Shown: positions 1-13,162 of the stretch, piece after piece | How the letters are laid out: each line of letters starts with the position of its first letter | How positions within the stretch are numbered: position 1 is the first letter of the stretch | Assembly (NCBI GenBank): GCA_025738555.1 | Contig: JAOVFP010000008.1 | Coordinates: forward strand, 3,534,001-3,598,000 | DNA: 64,000 nt | Source of the DNA: Cyathus striatus | Taxonomy: Eukaryota; Basidiomycota; Agaricomycetes; Agaricales; Nidulariaceae | Direction: 5' to 3' | The notes under the pieces: generated by a model | What the model saw: the letters and a program-made list of their open reading frames with translations, nothing else | Databases searched by the model: none | What the model was told of the DNA's origin: nothing | Position numbers and translations under genes: made by a program

Positions 1-2237
1 TCTGCTCTGCCGTCTCTTCTCCTTCCTCTATCCTCTTCTGGATTTACTGCAGCTGAGCTCGCCTGACAGGTGGTTATTGATGCAGACCACAAGGACAATG
101 ACAGGGGTGATAAAGAGGATGCTGACTTCGAGATCGTGGAGGAAGATGAGGATGAAGATGAAGATGAGGAAGAGCCAAAGGACAATATTAGTGACTCTCT
201 TAGTTCTCTCATGATGGCGACACTTTGAGCGCGGAGTCTCAAGGAACAGACTGATGACTTTTTGGACACGGTGCCAGTTCCAATTACCATACAAACGGCA
301 CAATTGCCTACATCCGTACCTAGTCAGCTGTCTGTTCCAACTCAGCCATTCATTCCAAGTCAGTCATCCATTCCAAGTCAGCCATCTGTTCCTGGTCAGC
401 CATTTGCTCCAAGTCAGACATCCATTCCAAGTCAGCCATTCTTACCCAGTCAGCTGGATGACAATGATGAGGATGAGTTTTTTGACACAATGGAGGGCCA
501 GCTGGCTGAACCTGAGGATGAGTTCTTCGATGCAATGGAGGGTCAGTTGACTGAATCTGGGGCTGGTGACATTTCGACAAGCAGCTCTGTCGACAAGGCA
601 CTTTTGGCAGAAGAGTTCCAACAGCCAAATGAGTGTAAGGACGATTACGTCGGAATGGGCTTATTGTTGTCATCATCAAACTTGTTCACTCTTCAGGCTG
701 AACCAGCACCGGAATCTTTGCTGGCTGGTGAGGACCTCAATTTTGTCCAGCCTCTTCCTCCTGTCTCCAAATTGGTTCTATCCATTTATCCTCTTGCTGC
801 TTCCGACATTACAACTGAATCAACTATTACTTGCTTTAATGAAACTGCCCTTGTCCCTCAAAGTCAAACTGCTTTTAATAGTTTGCTCCCACACATGCAT
901 CAAAGTTTGCTGCCTTCCATTACTATTGCTTCTTTGTCTTCTCATGTCTCCAAAATCAATGAATCGACTGAATTACTTTTGTCCGATTTGTGACAAAATG
1001 ACTATCTGCTTCTTGGTGCTTCTCCAAATATCCAACATGAACATTCTTTCACTTCTGTCTCTCAGTCTCTTTCTCTCGAAGCAAATATTTCATATCTCTC
1101 TGACTCTAGTTCACCATATCTGGTTCCTGAAATACTGGCTGTGCCGCCCATAGAAGTTGGAACCGCTGAAAACTACAGTACTTGGTTTGATTTTGACATT
1201 CGTGGATCTAGGTTGCGAAAGGGGCCATCAGTGGGCAATTTGGAAGTGACAACAACTCCTTCATCTTTCCAGTCATGCTCTTATCATCAAAAGGTATGGA
1301 TTTATTCAGTTATCTTTACGACTAGAATACTAGCTTAATCTCTGCACAGTATCAAGACAATGAAAAGCACGAGAAGATTGAAGATCCGAAGGAGGAAGAC
1401 ACTGATGCCAATGAACAGGTCCCCTCGAACAGTGCAGTCACAATCCTGCCAACACTGCCCAGTGCTGAAACCATTCCACCTCCTGCCCTGCACCCCCTGC
1501 ACCCACCAACCACCTTCACCCTTGTGCAGATAGATGCCGAGTTGCCTCCTCGAGGAATTAAGCATTGTAGTGATGAGGATGAAGTTATTCACTCAGATCG
1601 TCTGATGAAGCGAAGGAGGACTTGTTTGACAGCAGATCATTCTCCACTCGTCCCCTCCACTCAATCAGCTGATATTATTGATGAAGAAAAGCAGGTCTCG
1701 ACTTCCAGGTGTTTCAATATATCATCAAACCCACCCTCTCCACCCCTCCACCCACTCTCGACATTATCCCCAACTACCTTTGTCCGCATGCCTGAGCCCT
1801 ATTTCCCTTCAAAAGGCCAGAAGCAGCATAAGGATGAGGAATGCGCTCTTTCCGGCAACCCTCCAGTGACTCTGTGAAAGATCAAGTGTAGTCGTTTGGA
1901 CGTTCCATCAGCCCCCATGGATCTGACACTGAATCCTACCTCAGCTTGTTGAAGTTTTGAGGTCATTTCTGACACTTCTATATGACACATACAAGTTGAT
2001 GGTTCTTGGCACGTGAACAAATCAAGAAAGACTCAACATAGGGAAAAAGAGAATCTTGATCCTCGCTCTCCTGAGGCTTCTTTGCAATATGTGACGAAAC
2101 CATCAACTCAAGCTCTCAACGTGTCTGGTGCCTCAAAACCTTCCCTCCACAACGAATCTCTAGTTGATGACCAGTTACCGCCCACACCGTGTAGCGTTCT
2201 GGAAGCAATCAAGAGTCTGTTGTCCTTCTGGCACTAG
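1..2237 (+). pseudogene. Family copy A, decayed uncharacterised nuclear-type protein
   Basis: Enters the window inside exon 2. An intron is visible at 1294-1349 and the last exon is 1350-2237. Reading order: acidic EDE tract (about 130-175), a P-S-Q rich repeat of the type VPSQPS (300-450), two DEFFD repeats (470-540), an ENYSTWFDFDIRG block (1165-1205), a basic RLMKRRR cluster (1600), KEKENLDP (2045) and the C-terminal motif KSLLSFW before the stop at 2235. In-frame TGA codons at the MATL/ARSL junction (about 227) and after VTL (about 1876) occur at the same places in copy D. Further stops at about 1950-1985 are private to A. No known domain was recognised. A is a pseudogene that is more decayed than D. 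Confidence 0.8.
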
Positions 2238-2307
2238 CACTCTTTGTTCACTTTGAATGTTTCTGCTCCCTCTTGTTTCTGTTGTTTTTATTTTTATTTA
2301 TTACATA

Positions 2308-2362
2308 GAGAAGTAGATCTTGATTCCGAGACCTCTCAGCATATCGCTCAGGTGATCCTCTC
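2308..2362 (+). other. Conserved 3' double stem-loop module, copy A
   Basis: About 70 bp after the A stop codon, following a T-rich run ending in CATAG. Stem 1 pairs GATCTTG with CGAGACC around an ATTC loop, with one A-C mismatch. Stem 2 pairs ATCGC with GTGAT around TCAG, using a G-U pair. The same module follows copies B, D, E and F. It is slightly degraded here, as expected for a pseudogene. Confidence 0.6.
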
Positions 2363-3108
2363 TATAATTCAATGTCTGGATCTCGTTGTCTTCCGCTTTT
2401 TAGCAGCTGTATTTCTCGAATCCTTGTTTTCTAATCACTATTCAGCGTATTTTTATTCCTATTTTATTCTACCTTTTTTCTATACTCCATACTTGTAAAA
2501 CATATTCATTGTATTTATCACTATTCAGCAATTTTTATTATTTTATTCTGCCTCTTTCTTTATACTACACACTTGTATAAATTTGTACACATACCACATC
2601 CTATTCAATTTGTACTTACATTGTTCACTTGCTAGTTTCCACAGTATTGAATGAGAATAAACTCATGCAGACTTTCAAAGATGACTATGATTTAAACAGA
2701 AGGTGTAAACTACAGTATGACAAGTAATGCTCCCAGTGGGTTTAGGTGCATAGAGACAGCAGTTTAAGTTGATACTGTCCTGTTACATCGAGGATGTCTG
2801 CAAGGCAGCTACTTATGAACCATCATCATCTGCTAGCAAGAGAAAACAACATAATAAGAAGGGTCTGGGCAATGGGCACTGCCATGCCAATGTTTGTGAA
2901 GAGCCCATCGGCTGTTGCAGACTCAGTTCAAGGGTGACGAGGCTCATCTGTCTACAAATAGTAGTGAGCAGAGAGTGTACACTAACATGTCTGCGCCAGC
3001 AGCCCGTGGTGGACGGCGTGGGATGCTGTTTTCAAAAAGGGTAGGGCAGAGGTTGATATAGGAGCTTGGAGAGCACCTCACAGTTGGTTGTGCATGAATG
3101 TCCAGCGA
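2363..3108. other. Unassigned sequence shared by both arms
   Basis: AT-rich 3' flank of copy A, then a segment at 2769-3044 conserved with 52593-52868. The latter can be read as a 91-codon ORF in both arms. Another frame of the same stretch gives a helical-looking peptide starting MSARQLLMNHH. Conservation only reflects the duplication, so coding status is undecided. No homology was recognised. Confidence 0.4.
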
Positions 3109-6100
3109 TTATGAGGGTCAAAGTGCACATTTATTGTGCTGTGCAACTTTTTTTGGTGAGCACGCAACTTTTTCAGGGGGTTATTCAGTGCAACTTTTTG
3201 CACAAGGCTATGACACTCCAACTATAAATAAATTCACCGTACTAAAACCTGTGCCGTACTTTGGTTGCCATAAATAAGTGTTGCCGCAATCATAGAATTG
3301 GCTTATTTTTCAATATTTTATATCGATATGTATTCTGTATGGTTATGCGATGCATTCATATATTATAATGTCTTCGAAATTGACTGTTTCGACGACTTCT
3401 GCAGCCTCGGAAATCTCCGTTCAAGGTTCCCACGCCTTCTCGAGGATGAGAAAGGTACATTGTTATGACTTCGTTCTCACTAATACATTAGAATATGTAA
3501 CATAATACTTCTGTATGAACTATATAACATATAATTATTATATTAAATGCTATTTACTTATAGACATGAACTGAGATAAGCTAAGGCATTTGATAGGCAC
3601 CTACAATGCTCCAATTTTTATGTTATGTTATACCTCTTTTGCACCATCTTTCTTAATTTATTAATAGCAATAAAGCAGTGTATTGGGAAGCTGAACATAC
3701 AATATAGCTTGAAGGTATCTGGACATGGTCTTACTTTGATGAGCAGTGTACAGGTGCTTTTATATTGGAGGTAAGACAATATAAACCTTTTAGTGTCAGA
3801 TATCTATTAATAAAATGTACAGAAGTGAAATATGAATATAAATGAAGTTTTGTTATCCCTAACATTACAGTTGAATGAAGTTATATGTATGACATGATGG
3901 TCAGAAGAGCGTGGGAATTAAAATGGTAATTTCCGAATCCTTAGAAAGTCGTCAAAATGGTAAATTTTACAGACATATCCACAGTAGATTTACATATGAA
4001 CATATATTATAAAATAGCAGAATTTATTTATGATGAAAATTTCGAAAAATGCGCAGATTATAAGATTACAAAGACACTTAAGTATGGCGAAGATATGATG
4101 CTCCGTCCTCGAGAGGGCGTGGGAACCTTGAACGGAGATTTCCGAGGCTGCAGAAGTCGTTGAAACAGTCAATTTCGAAGACATTATAATATATGAATGC
4201 ATAGCATAACCATACAGAATACATATCAATATAAAATATTAAAAAATAAGCCAATTCCACGATCGTGGCAACACTTATTTATGGCAACTGAAGTATGGCA
4301 CCAGTTTTAAGTACAGTGAATTTATTTATAGTTGGAGCATCATATGAGGCCACAACTTTTTACATGAGGCTGCAACTTTTTTTCAGTACAACTTTTTCAG
4401 TGCAACCTTTTCTCAGCGTGATTTTTTAAGAGGCAAAGCCCTAATTTTCCACTTGCCTTCCCACTAATCAATACCAAATGAAACAAATATATTAATCTAG
4501 CCAGTGAAGGAGTGACAAATTATTAGAGTTAATAAAAGAATGTATAAATTTTAAAACTACATGACTTCTCATGCCCTACAGATACTACAACATACAGCTA
4601 TGTATATTCACTGTCTCTCTGTGAACACCACTAATTACTAACTAACACTTCACTCCACACAATAACCCTTGTCTGCTTCCTAACCAGACCTCACTCAATG
4701 CAAACCTACAACTTGGATGGGTGCCATGTTAACACGATGAAGTGGGTAGGTACGAGTTTCACACCGACAGTACATTCCTGTTGATTAGTATATGCATAAT
4801 ATATGCAGGGGCACACTGGGATAAAGAAAGTTAGTTGAAAAGATTGGTTGGTGTGGAAGAATAACCTTGGCTATGCTTAGCAAGCGGCTATCTGACTTAA
4901 TTGGCCACAGGAGAAGAACTAGAAAACAACGTTAGTGTATAATGTTGAAAGAAAACTTAGCTGGAATAATGATTCTTGAGGTATTTGTAAAGTTGATGCT
5001 CTTAGAAAAGACTTAAGGCTTGAAGTTAAGTGTACACAGTAAGGATTAAGCTGTAGAAAGAGGTGCCATTCAAGTACCGAAGTACTCGCATAATATACAA
5101 CGGCTGTGTCCTACTGGTATGTTCAACGCGCATGTGCTCTTGCGCTGTCAGAACCCAATAAAGATACAAGGGAGTAAATATATGTCATGTGTAAGTAAAA
5201 TGACCATGTCTCAGAACGGATAGAACAAAGTAAGTAAAAGAAATGAACTCAGCGTCCCTGAACCCTCCAAACCAACCAGACAACATCGACAATGTTACTC
5301 TTGAGGAATCCACAGTGCCGGTGTGAAGACGTAACCACCCCTCCCCAAGAGTGGATGCAGTGGCCCAAGCTGCAAGCACAGCACGACAACAGCGGAGATA
5401 TTGGAGTCAAAACATTGCCTTGTTACCATGTTGATCAGTCAGATCCCTGAACGCCTCAGATAGAATAAAAGAGTGTCGTCGAGTACCTAATTGTAAGATA
5501 CAATAAAAGAGCAGAACTACAATAGAATAGAAAGAGTGAGCAAAACAAGAAAGGAATAATATGAAATACAACCCCTAGTCCTCAACATATGACCCTCCTT
5601 TCCACCATGAGATAATGTCGACTAAGGAACAACGATGGTAAAACCCAGTTGCCGTTCCCAATCTTCCCTTGACGTGATGCTTGGACTTGAGGAATGGTGG
5701 GGGAAAGACAAGGTTCAGTGACAGAGGTTGAATAAATGAATATTTACTAAGCGCATGTTGAATGCGTGGCCACTGATGCATTGGTCAGCTGACATTGTTT
5801 GGCATGTACTTGTTTGGCTACGGCATTAGACTCGCTGCGTCGCAATTCCTATAATGATGAAGGCTCAAAAGAAATATATGTTAGTTTACATAGAGTAACG
5901 GATAAGATAATCAATAGAATAAAATAAACAGATAGAAAAGCATAGGTTAGAATCACAAAAGAGCAAAATAAGGGAAATTATGGGAACCATAAGCAATAAA
6001 CTTATAATTGATACAACAACCCAAATCCACCCATTGTCCAACCATCCCCTCCACATTGGTATGAATCCAATGAACATACCAATCAATGATAAAATGGGAC

Positions 6101-8644
6101 ACAAAGAAAGGCATAGGCTGAGAGAGGAGAATAGTAAGAAAGTGCTCACTTGATGCCATAAGTGACTGTGGTATGTATTGGGTGCTGTGCTGTTAGCAGA
6201 GATCCAAGTGGCATTGGACGTGTTGCAACCAACACAATTCACAGCAAATAACTCTTTGCATATAATCTGTTCTTCTACACACCCAAATAGCTGCGATCCT
6301 CCCTGTCAATGGCAGCTCCAATACAGTTCGAGCCTACAAGAGGAGCTTATGAAGGGAACTGCAAACATGGCTAAGTGATCTTCTGCATTGTCGACATCAG
6401 TGGATTCCAATGCTTCAAAGCAGAGGTGACAAATGGGATGGTGTATTTTGATGAGTTACAATGATGGTTGACAATAGTATATATAAGGGGACATACACTG
6501 CATAAGCAGAATGATCCAATAGAGGGCATGAAAACAATAAGCTCAACTAAGAGCAGGTGTTAAGTAATTTATGAGAATACATTGAATGTACCATTCCATA
6601 GATATATATGCCAACTCCCTAAAGGAACTTCAAGCAGCAACAAACTCACGAATGAGCGGCATCACAGCCTGACAGGGGAAGTTGGAAGTTGCAGAGGCTG
6701 GAAGTTGGAAAGCATCACATCTTGGTTGCATTGGTTGCACACCAGTGCCACACTGGCAACAGAAGCTCCTGCCAAACAATACCAATAAACACATACACAG
6801 CTACATACAAGATATATCACATGTACATACTTATGTTTGTTGACTTATCCCAGTGCCATGCGATTGCCTGTCAGTGTCACATAATGCATAATGTTGCAAG
6901 GTGTCCATTCGTGATTCAGGATTTCTCTCTGCTCACTTACTTTGATTGACAGCTGTTCCACTCATGATGTACTGAAGCAGCACATACATATAGTATTAGG
7001 TATCTATTTGACTCCTCTTCAGCAAAAGCAACTTTGACTGATCATATGTTTCTATATTTCTACAGGCTGTCATCACATATCCGAGCCAGTAAGGATAAAT
7101 ATGGGCAGCATTTGGGTGAAGGACTCATGCATATAGTTTAGCTAAGGTGTGTTTATATTCTACTTTGAACTCCCCTAATGTTGTACATTTAATTTTTGTG
7201 TTGTTCTCCCTTCTTACAGCGCAAAAGCATACATATAAAGCTATGCAAGTTAAAAGTAAATACAAACATGCCTCCTTGCCTCACCCTCTTCCTCCTCTCC
7301 CCTCATTCTAGGCGATGAATGTAGCATCAAGTGCTGCGACTTCTGCTATTCTCAGTGTCTTGCAAGCTATTTCATCCCTTCCCTTCTCTCCTCTTCTCAT
7401 CTAGCAAGTGACATGTGTAATAGCACATGTAGCAACATTGAGCCCAATATGAGGGCAGCCTCTAGCACTCTCTCCTTTCCCTCTTCCTCTCCTCTCATCT
7501 TGCCAGTGATGTGTATGGCCAACGTCTCCTCTCCCACCCCTCCTTCGCTCTCTCTGGCCCCTCATCTCTGGCCCCCCTATGCATAATGGCATAGCAACGT
7601 CAAACCCAAGACAAGCACCACCATTGCACTTCTCTCCCTCCCCTGCCTCCCCTCTTTCTCCTTGCCCCCTCGCCTTCGTCTTGCAAGCAATGAGGGCAAG
7701 TGCCTTTTGATTGCATTGGGAAGCATGATGAGCAGCTGGTGGATATGGGCAGGGGAAGTGAATGTTGCCTCATTGAGGTGGGGAGTGTATCACAGTATCA
7801 TAGGCTGTCATGGAATAGTTTGATACACAGAAGCTGCTTGTCTAATGGCCAAATTCAACCAGTTTGTAATTTTCTTTCCTTTTCTCCTCTCATGTAACTA
7901 ATTTTATCACAGTGAAATGGACAAGGTCTGCGAACCTCCTGCAATACCTCACCACTACACTCACCTACCTAGTTCTTGCCTTCAAGCACTCATGGCCTCT
8001 CACCATCATAATCCTCTCCACTGTCCCCTCTTCACCTTTCTATCAGCACATGAGCATGGTACTCTTGTGAGTACCACTCTGTTGGAACCCCCAATAAGTC
8101 ACACCATTGAAGAACTGCGTGTCGACACTAGTGTGTTTGTTGGATAACAGGGCGCCTGGGAGCCATGCAGGACTTTGTATATACTCTTGCGTAGTTTTAT
8201 TACTCAACAATACTAGTTGTGGCATAGTGTGGGTGACTGGAAAAATGTGCGATGAATGGGTAGGACCTTGTATATTTTTAGCTTCATGTAATGTTGGGTC
8301 ACGATATACTACAGAATATCTTTTAATAGTCAAACTTGGATTCAATTTAAATGCCATTATTAACTTAAAAATTATCATAGAGAAAAGTTGCGTGAAAAAG
8401 AAAAGTTGCACAAAGAAAGAAAAAGTTGCACAAAGAAAGAAAAAGTTGCACAAGAAAAAAAAAGTTGCACAAGAAAAAAAAAGTTGCGCAAAAAAAAAAA
8501 AAGTTGCACTGAATAAAAAGTTGCGGCCTCATGTAAAAAGTTGTGGCCTTGTGCAAAAAGTTGCACTGAATAATCCCCTGAAAAAGTTGTGTGCTCACCA
8601 AAAAAAGTTGTGTGGCATAATAAATGTGCACTTTGACCCTCATA
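3109..8644. mobile_element. 5.5 kb TIR DNA transposon without recognisable transposase
   Basis: The right arm is uninterrupted at this point (empty site near 52545). Both ends read inward as TTATGAGGGTCAAAGTGCAC, and the inverted repeat continues for roughly 230 bp. The subterminal parts are built from repeated YGCAACTTTTT units (3145-3208 with 4350-4425, and 8385-8615). The flanks GCGA (3105-3108) and GCAA (8645-8648) suggest a short 4-bp target duplication, possibly with one change. A smaller TIR element sits in the left end. The middle, 4430-8380, has only short ORFs and some C/T-rich tracts, with no protein family I recognise. Probably non-autonomous or deeply decayed. Confidence 0.85.
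3209..4346. mobile_element. Nested 1.1 kb TIR element (MITE-like)
   Basis: Inserted in the left terminal repeat of the 5.5 kb element. The intact right terminal repeat of that element shows the empty site. Arms of about 250 bp: 3209-3460 is the inverse of about 4100-4346, with outer ends reading TATGACACTCCAACTATAAA and a close variant. AGGC is present on both sides (3205-3208, 4347-4350). No convincing coding sequence. A relative of its 5' part lies at 16488-17152. Confidence 0.8.
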
Positions 8645-9662
8645 AGCAATAGCCTGTTTGGATTATAGCTTCAGTATATACAGTAATTAAATAAATCAGT
8701 TGTTCACATCATAAGCCTGTAGTAATACCTATGTCTTTATCTATTATAGTACTTGGTTTGCACTATTCACAAAACTCTGGTTTAAATGTACAATAGCTTG
8801 TAATAAACCTAAGCTGCACCCCAGCATTTATCAACCCCACATGACAGCAGTATGTATATATATTTGAATACTAGGTGAATATTTCAAAGACTAATGTATT
8901 TTCATTTTCTAGGAAACATATGTGCATGAAACATGTATGTAGTGATGTATATCTAAATGTGGTAGGTCTACCTACATATCAGCTTCATTGCAGAATAAAA
9001 ATAGTCTTATCACATTATGTTCTTTACACATGACATACATATTCAAAGGGAGCAGCATACACACTACTCTATGGTGCATTTGCTTGACTTTATAAGACTT
9101 ACAGCTTTCTCATCAGACTGAAACTAAAAGCTCTTGATATTTGCATCAGTAAAGATACACCAACTTCATAAAATACTCTAATAATGTTATATTTTGATTT
9201 TTATGATATATTATGTGGAAAACTTTCTCCATCCCTGTGTTTTAGTGATGCAGAAATCTCCCTACCATACTGTGCCAAGGTGTGGGAATGTGTTTGTAAG
9301 CTGTGTCGCAAGACACTGCAAGCGACCCAGTGCCCAGTGCCCACTTGGCACTGATCTGATCGAATATATTCAAATAGTTTGTAGTGAATTGTAGTAAGTA
9401 CTGCATATAAATAGTTAAGATATGGTTAGTTCGATTTCTATGAACATCATTAATTGGTATGTTCAGACACCTCAATTATGAGTCGGATATGGCATTCATG
9501 AAGTACTTGGAACATACAACATACAATGGAGATATATATACAGGGTAGTAAGTAAATGCATACTGGTAGGACCTAAAACAGTTGCCAAAATCATCCATAC
9601 CATTTTGTATACTGTAATGACTTGTTATATACATCACAAGCAGTTGTAATGGAGAGCCTTCC
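8645..9662. other. Arm sequence without identified gene
   Basis: Collinear with 51550-52541 in reverse complement. AT-rich with short ORFs only. The ORFs at 9194-9475 and their right-arm counterparts at 51722-51991 do not look like recognisable proteins. I see no RNA gene. Confidence 0.4.
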
Positions 9663-10270
9663 TGTCACATCCTGTTCTATTCCACTAGGGACAAGAACCT
9701 CAGAGTAGATAGTCTAATAGCAGAGTAACTTGTACAATGTTAGTAGGGTGTGTGGAGATAATGAACAAGTATGGGAGTAGTGGAACATTGGCTTCAACTT
9801 GTGTGTTGCACCCCTTGGACTTCCAGTTCTGTATTTAGAACAAAGCGGAGTAAGTGGCAAAATAGCGGAGTTGGCTCAAGGCCCAGGTGGGAGAAGGGTG
9901 TAAACATAGTTGATTTGAAACTGAAGTCTATTTACATTACAGGAGTAGTTTATATAGTAAACTACTTTGTCCGAATGCATATGGAGTAATGCCCATGGGT
10001 ATGTGGCATCCTAGGGTTAAGTAAACTCCATGAAATGTAGACCATGGTAAACTAGTAGTATGCCTCTAGATTATAGTCATAGGAGAAATGGCCGCGGCCA
10101 GAGAACGAGGTAGTAATATTAAAGGGAAGGAACAAGTAAACAGTTACAAGTAAACATTAGTAAGGAGAGTTCAATATATAACAAGTATACATAGTCTGGA
10201 GGAAATGTACTAAAAGTGGAGTAAACCCAGAGTTGACTCCAATGGTACAGGGATTGTCACAGATATGACA
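9663..10270 (+). mobile_element. Solo LTR with 5-bp target duplication
   Basis: A 608 bp block absent from the right arm, where the site reads GAGAGCCTTCCCACCAC. Here CTTCC occurs on both sides (9658-9662 and 10271-10275). The block begins TGTCA and ends TGACA, the TG...CA ends typical of long terminal repeats. There is no internal retroelement sequence, so it is best explained as a solo LTR left by recombination. Orientation is arbitrary. Confidence 0.85.
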
Positions 10271-10468
10271 CTTCCCACCACAGATACTAGACTTCAGCGA
10301 GCATACTCTTGTGGAATGTGAGAAAATATAATAGAACATGTTCGGAAAGGACCACTTTTAGCACTGAGAACCAGCAGATGTGATCAAAAGCGAGTACATG
10401 AAGGGTAGAACACCAGCTACTTAATATTCTATAACAAAACATTACAGCAAAGAGATTGAGTATAACAT

Positions 10469-10861
10469 ATGTCAATGTTGGGAAGACAAGTAGGGCTTCA
10501 AGGAAGGAGTGTGGATGGGGGTCATGGGAGGGTAATGGGAGGGAGTAAGCAAGGGGTAATCAACATGAGTAATCATCGAGTCATCAAGCAGTTTAGCTGG
10601 AGATTACACTTGAGCAGAGCTTCGAGTGACATTGTCTCAACTTTGGTGCTCAATCACTCTTGCACCAAGATATTTATCAAGTCTCGGGTTGGTCTGGGAC
10701 TGGCCAAGTACTTGCTGCGCCGAGCAATATTAAGGCAGTTCGTAAGTATAAAATCGAGTCTGCAGCTGATGAACATTCCAAACTTCATTTACACACTGAT
10801 ATCAACTTGTGGTGGTGGTGGTTAACAAACATTTGGGAACTTGAAGTTGATCTGAGCCTGT
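10469..10861 (+). other. ORF segment conserved in both arms, function unknown
   Basis: An ORF starting MSMLGRQVGL is present here (118 codons, with an overlapping frame to 10861) and in the right arm at 50857-51300 in reverse (147 codons). The two copies differ by a frame change near the middle, so a conserved reading frame is not supported. No domain recognised. It may be a decayed gene fragment or non-coding sequence preserved only because the duplication is recent. Confidence 0.3.
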
Positions 10862-11836
10862 AAAGACAAAGACATGTCTTGCTGATATACAGACTTCAAA
10901 GTCTGTTGACCATCTGTAAGCTCAACTTATTTTAAATTTGCAGTTAAGCAAGGTTAAGTGGGGTTCAGGATCTTGGCACACATCCACCTGTAGCAAACTA
11001 TTCACAAAAACCTGTCAAGAATATTTTCTTTCTCTATTTTACGTAATCATTCTCCTACTACATGTACAAAAACTTCACCTTCACACACCCTAGTCCATTA
11101 TATTCTGACTGAGGTGAGCACATACTTTTCTATTGTATTTATAACTACATACTGATGTACTCCAGACACTTATCAGTGTCTACTTTAGACTTCGGTTCTT
11201 CACAAAACTTTCAATAGATCCATATGGGAAGGTATTGGGAAGGGGGCTACTAGTTTTTGACATTGCCTGGATTTTGACGTTACCAGTAATTTATCTTGCG
11301 GCAATGTCAATTCTCACATGGCAACATCATACAATGTCACTGCAATGCCAGACAATGCCGGGCAATGTCGCAGAGCATGAGGTACATGCTAGTGTGTAGC
11401 TGTGGTCAAAGTCGAAGGATGAGGCATAGGAGGGGTTATCATTTACTACTTAGAAGATAATAAACAGGGATGTTGAGATGTGTAGAGGTGGGAACATTGA
11501 GATGCATAAGGTGGGGGATGGCAGAGGCAGGGGACGCTGAGATGCATAGTGCTGGGGGACATTAATATGCATAGAGGTGGGGGATGTTGATATGCGAAAA
11601 GTTAACATTGAGATGCATAAGGTGGGGGATGTTACAGGTGGGGGACATTGATATGCATAAAGGCAAGGACATTGAAACATGTAAGGTGGGTGATGACAGA
11701 GGTGGAGGAAACTGAGACACGTAGAGGTGGGCGATGTTAATATGCATAGAGATGGGGGGTGAGTGTATGCCACTCCGAATGGGAAAATATTTGCTGTGCC
11801 ATAGTTCAGTTGCTGTAGCATTGGGGGCGCCGTAGT

Positions 11837-13155
11837 CTATGGTTTCTCTTCAATTTTCTGCATTCTCACTATACAATTTTTGTTCTACTGTATAAATAAA
11901 TGTCCCTAAATGTTATAATAACGACAACATAGTCCTATATTGACATAGGAGCTATGTTTTTTCATGAAATGTTATGTTCAACGGTATTTCCCACGCTTTT
12001 CCCATGCTTCACTGAAGTGCTTTACAATGCCTTCAGTCCAACCATTAGAATTTTGTCAGTCTTGCTCTCTCATGCTCTTCTTTATATATATAATATATAT
12101 ACATATAGAATTTGGTTATATCTAGAGACCCAAATATCATACTAGCATTCACATGTAGATTAAGTTGTTTTATTAAATGTGTTATTTCAGCTCGAAGAAC
12201 TATGAAATTATAATTAAATAATGAATGAAGGATAATCTGAGTAGTGGAGGTATGCTGTATACATTTGTTTTGCAAATGTATATCTGAGTACCTGAATTGT
12301 TGTTCTAAATATCTGATAAATGAGCATTGAGGTGAGTTACATTATTACATATGGAGAAGTTGAGAGACATACACATTATGCCGCTATGCTACACATATGC
12401 AATATCATTATAAATGTGTCTGTATTTTATCACAACAATAACAGTCCTAAATCAACACAGAAGTTATGTTATTTCACAAAATGTTTTGTTAAACAGTATT
12501 TCCCACGATTAATTGAAATGCTTTACATTGTTACCTTGTCAATCATTCAGTTGCTCAAGCTTCAAGTTCAAGGTATTTAAAATACATCAGGCAATTGGTG
12601 TGACTCTTTATATGGATGAAGTTAGTGTAGTCTTTAAACTTTATCTTTCTCTCCATTGCTTCTTTGAGCTCTTATACATATGTTGATAATGTATATGTTG
12701 TGTATATGAACTAATTATTACAACTATATGGCCTGAATTCAATCTTAAATAAAGATTTTAACCTAATTAGTACTATTCACTTTTCTCTTCATAGCTGTTT
12801 AAGCTGAAATAACATATTTGGTGAAGCAACTCAATGTACATGTGAATGCTAATATAACATTTGGGTCTCTGGGCATAACTAAATTCTGTATGTCTAAATA
12901 TTATATATATAAAGAAGAGCACGAGAAAGCAAGGCTGACAAAATTCTAATGGTTGGACTGAAGGCGTTGTAAAGCACTTCAGCGAAGCATGGGAAAGCGT
13001 GGGAAATACCGTTGAACATAACATTTCGTGAAAAAACATAGCTCCTACATTGATTTAGGACTATGTCATCATTATCATAACATTTAGAGACATTTATTTA
13101 TACAGTAGAACAAAAATGTATAGTGAGAATGCAGAAAATTGAAGAAAAACCATAG
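11837..13155. repeat. 1.3 kb AT-rich inverted-repeat element nested in element 1
   Basis: The arms are about 350 bp. 11837-12190 (CTATGGTTTCTCTTCAATTT onward) is matched in reverse by about 12790-13155. Both carry the phrase for GCGTGGGAAATACCGTT. A third, partial copy in direct orientation starts near 13163, another partial copy is at 12430-12560, and an inverse piece lies at 16340-16480, so this family has amplified inside element 1. No coding sequence recognised. Confidence 0.75.
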
Positions 13156-13162
13156 TTTGTTT

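Noticed and set aside
8107..8652. 181-codon Lys/Cys-rich ORF (KKSCTKKEKVAQ type)
   Set aside because: It is only the translation of the YGCAACTTTTT terminal-repeat array of the 5.5 kb element. The opposite strand gives an equally artificial Phe-rich ORF.
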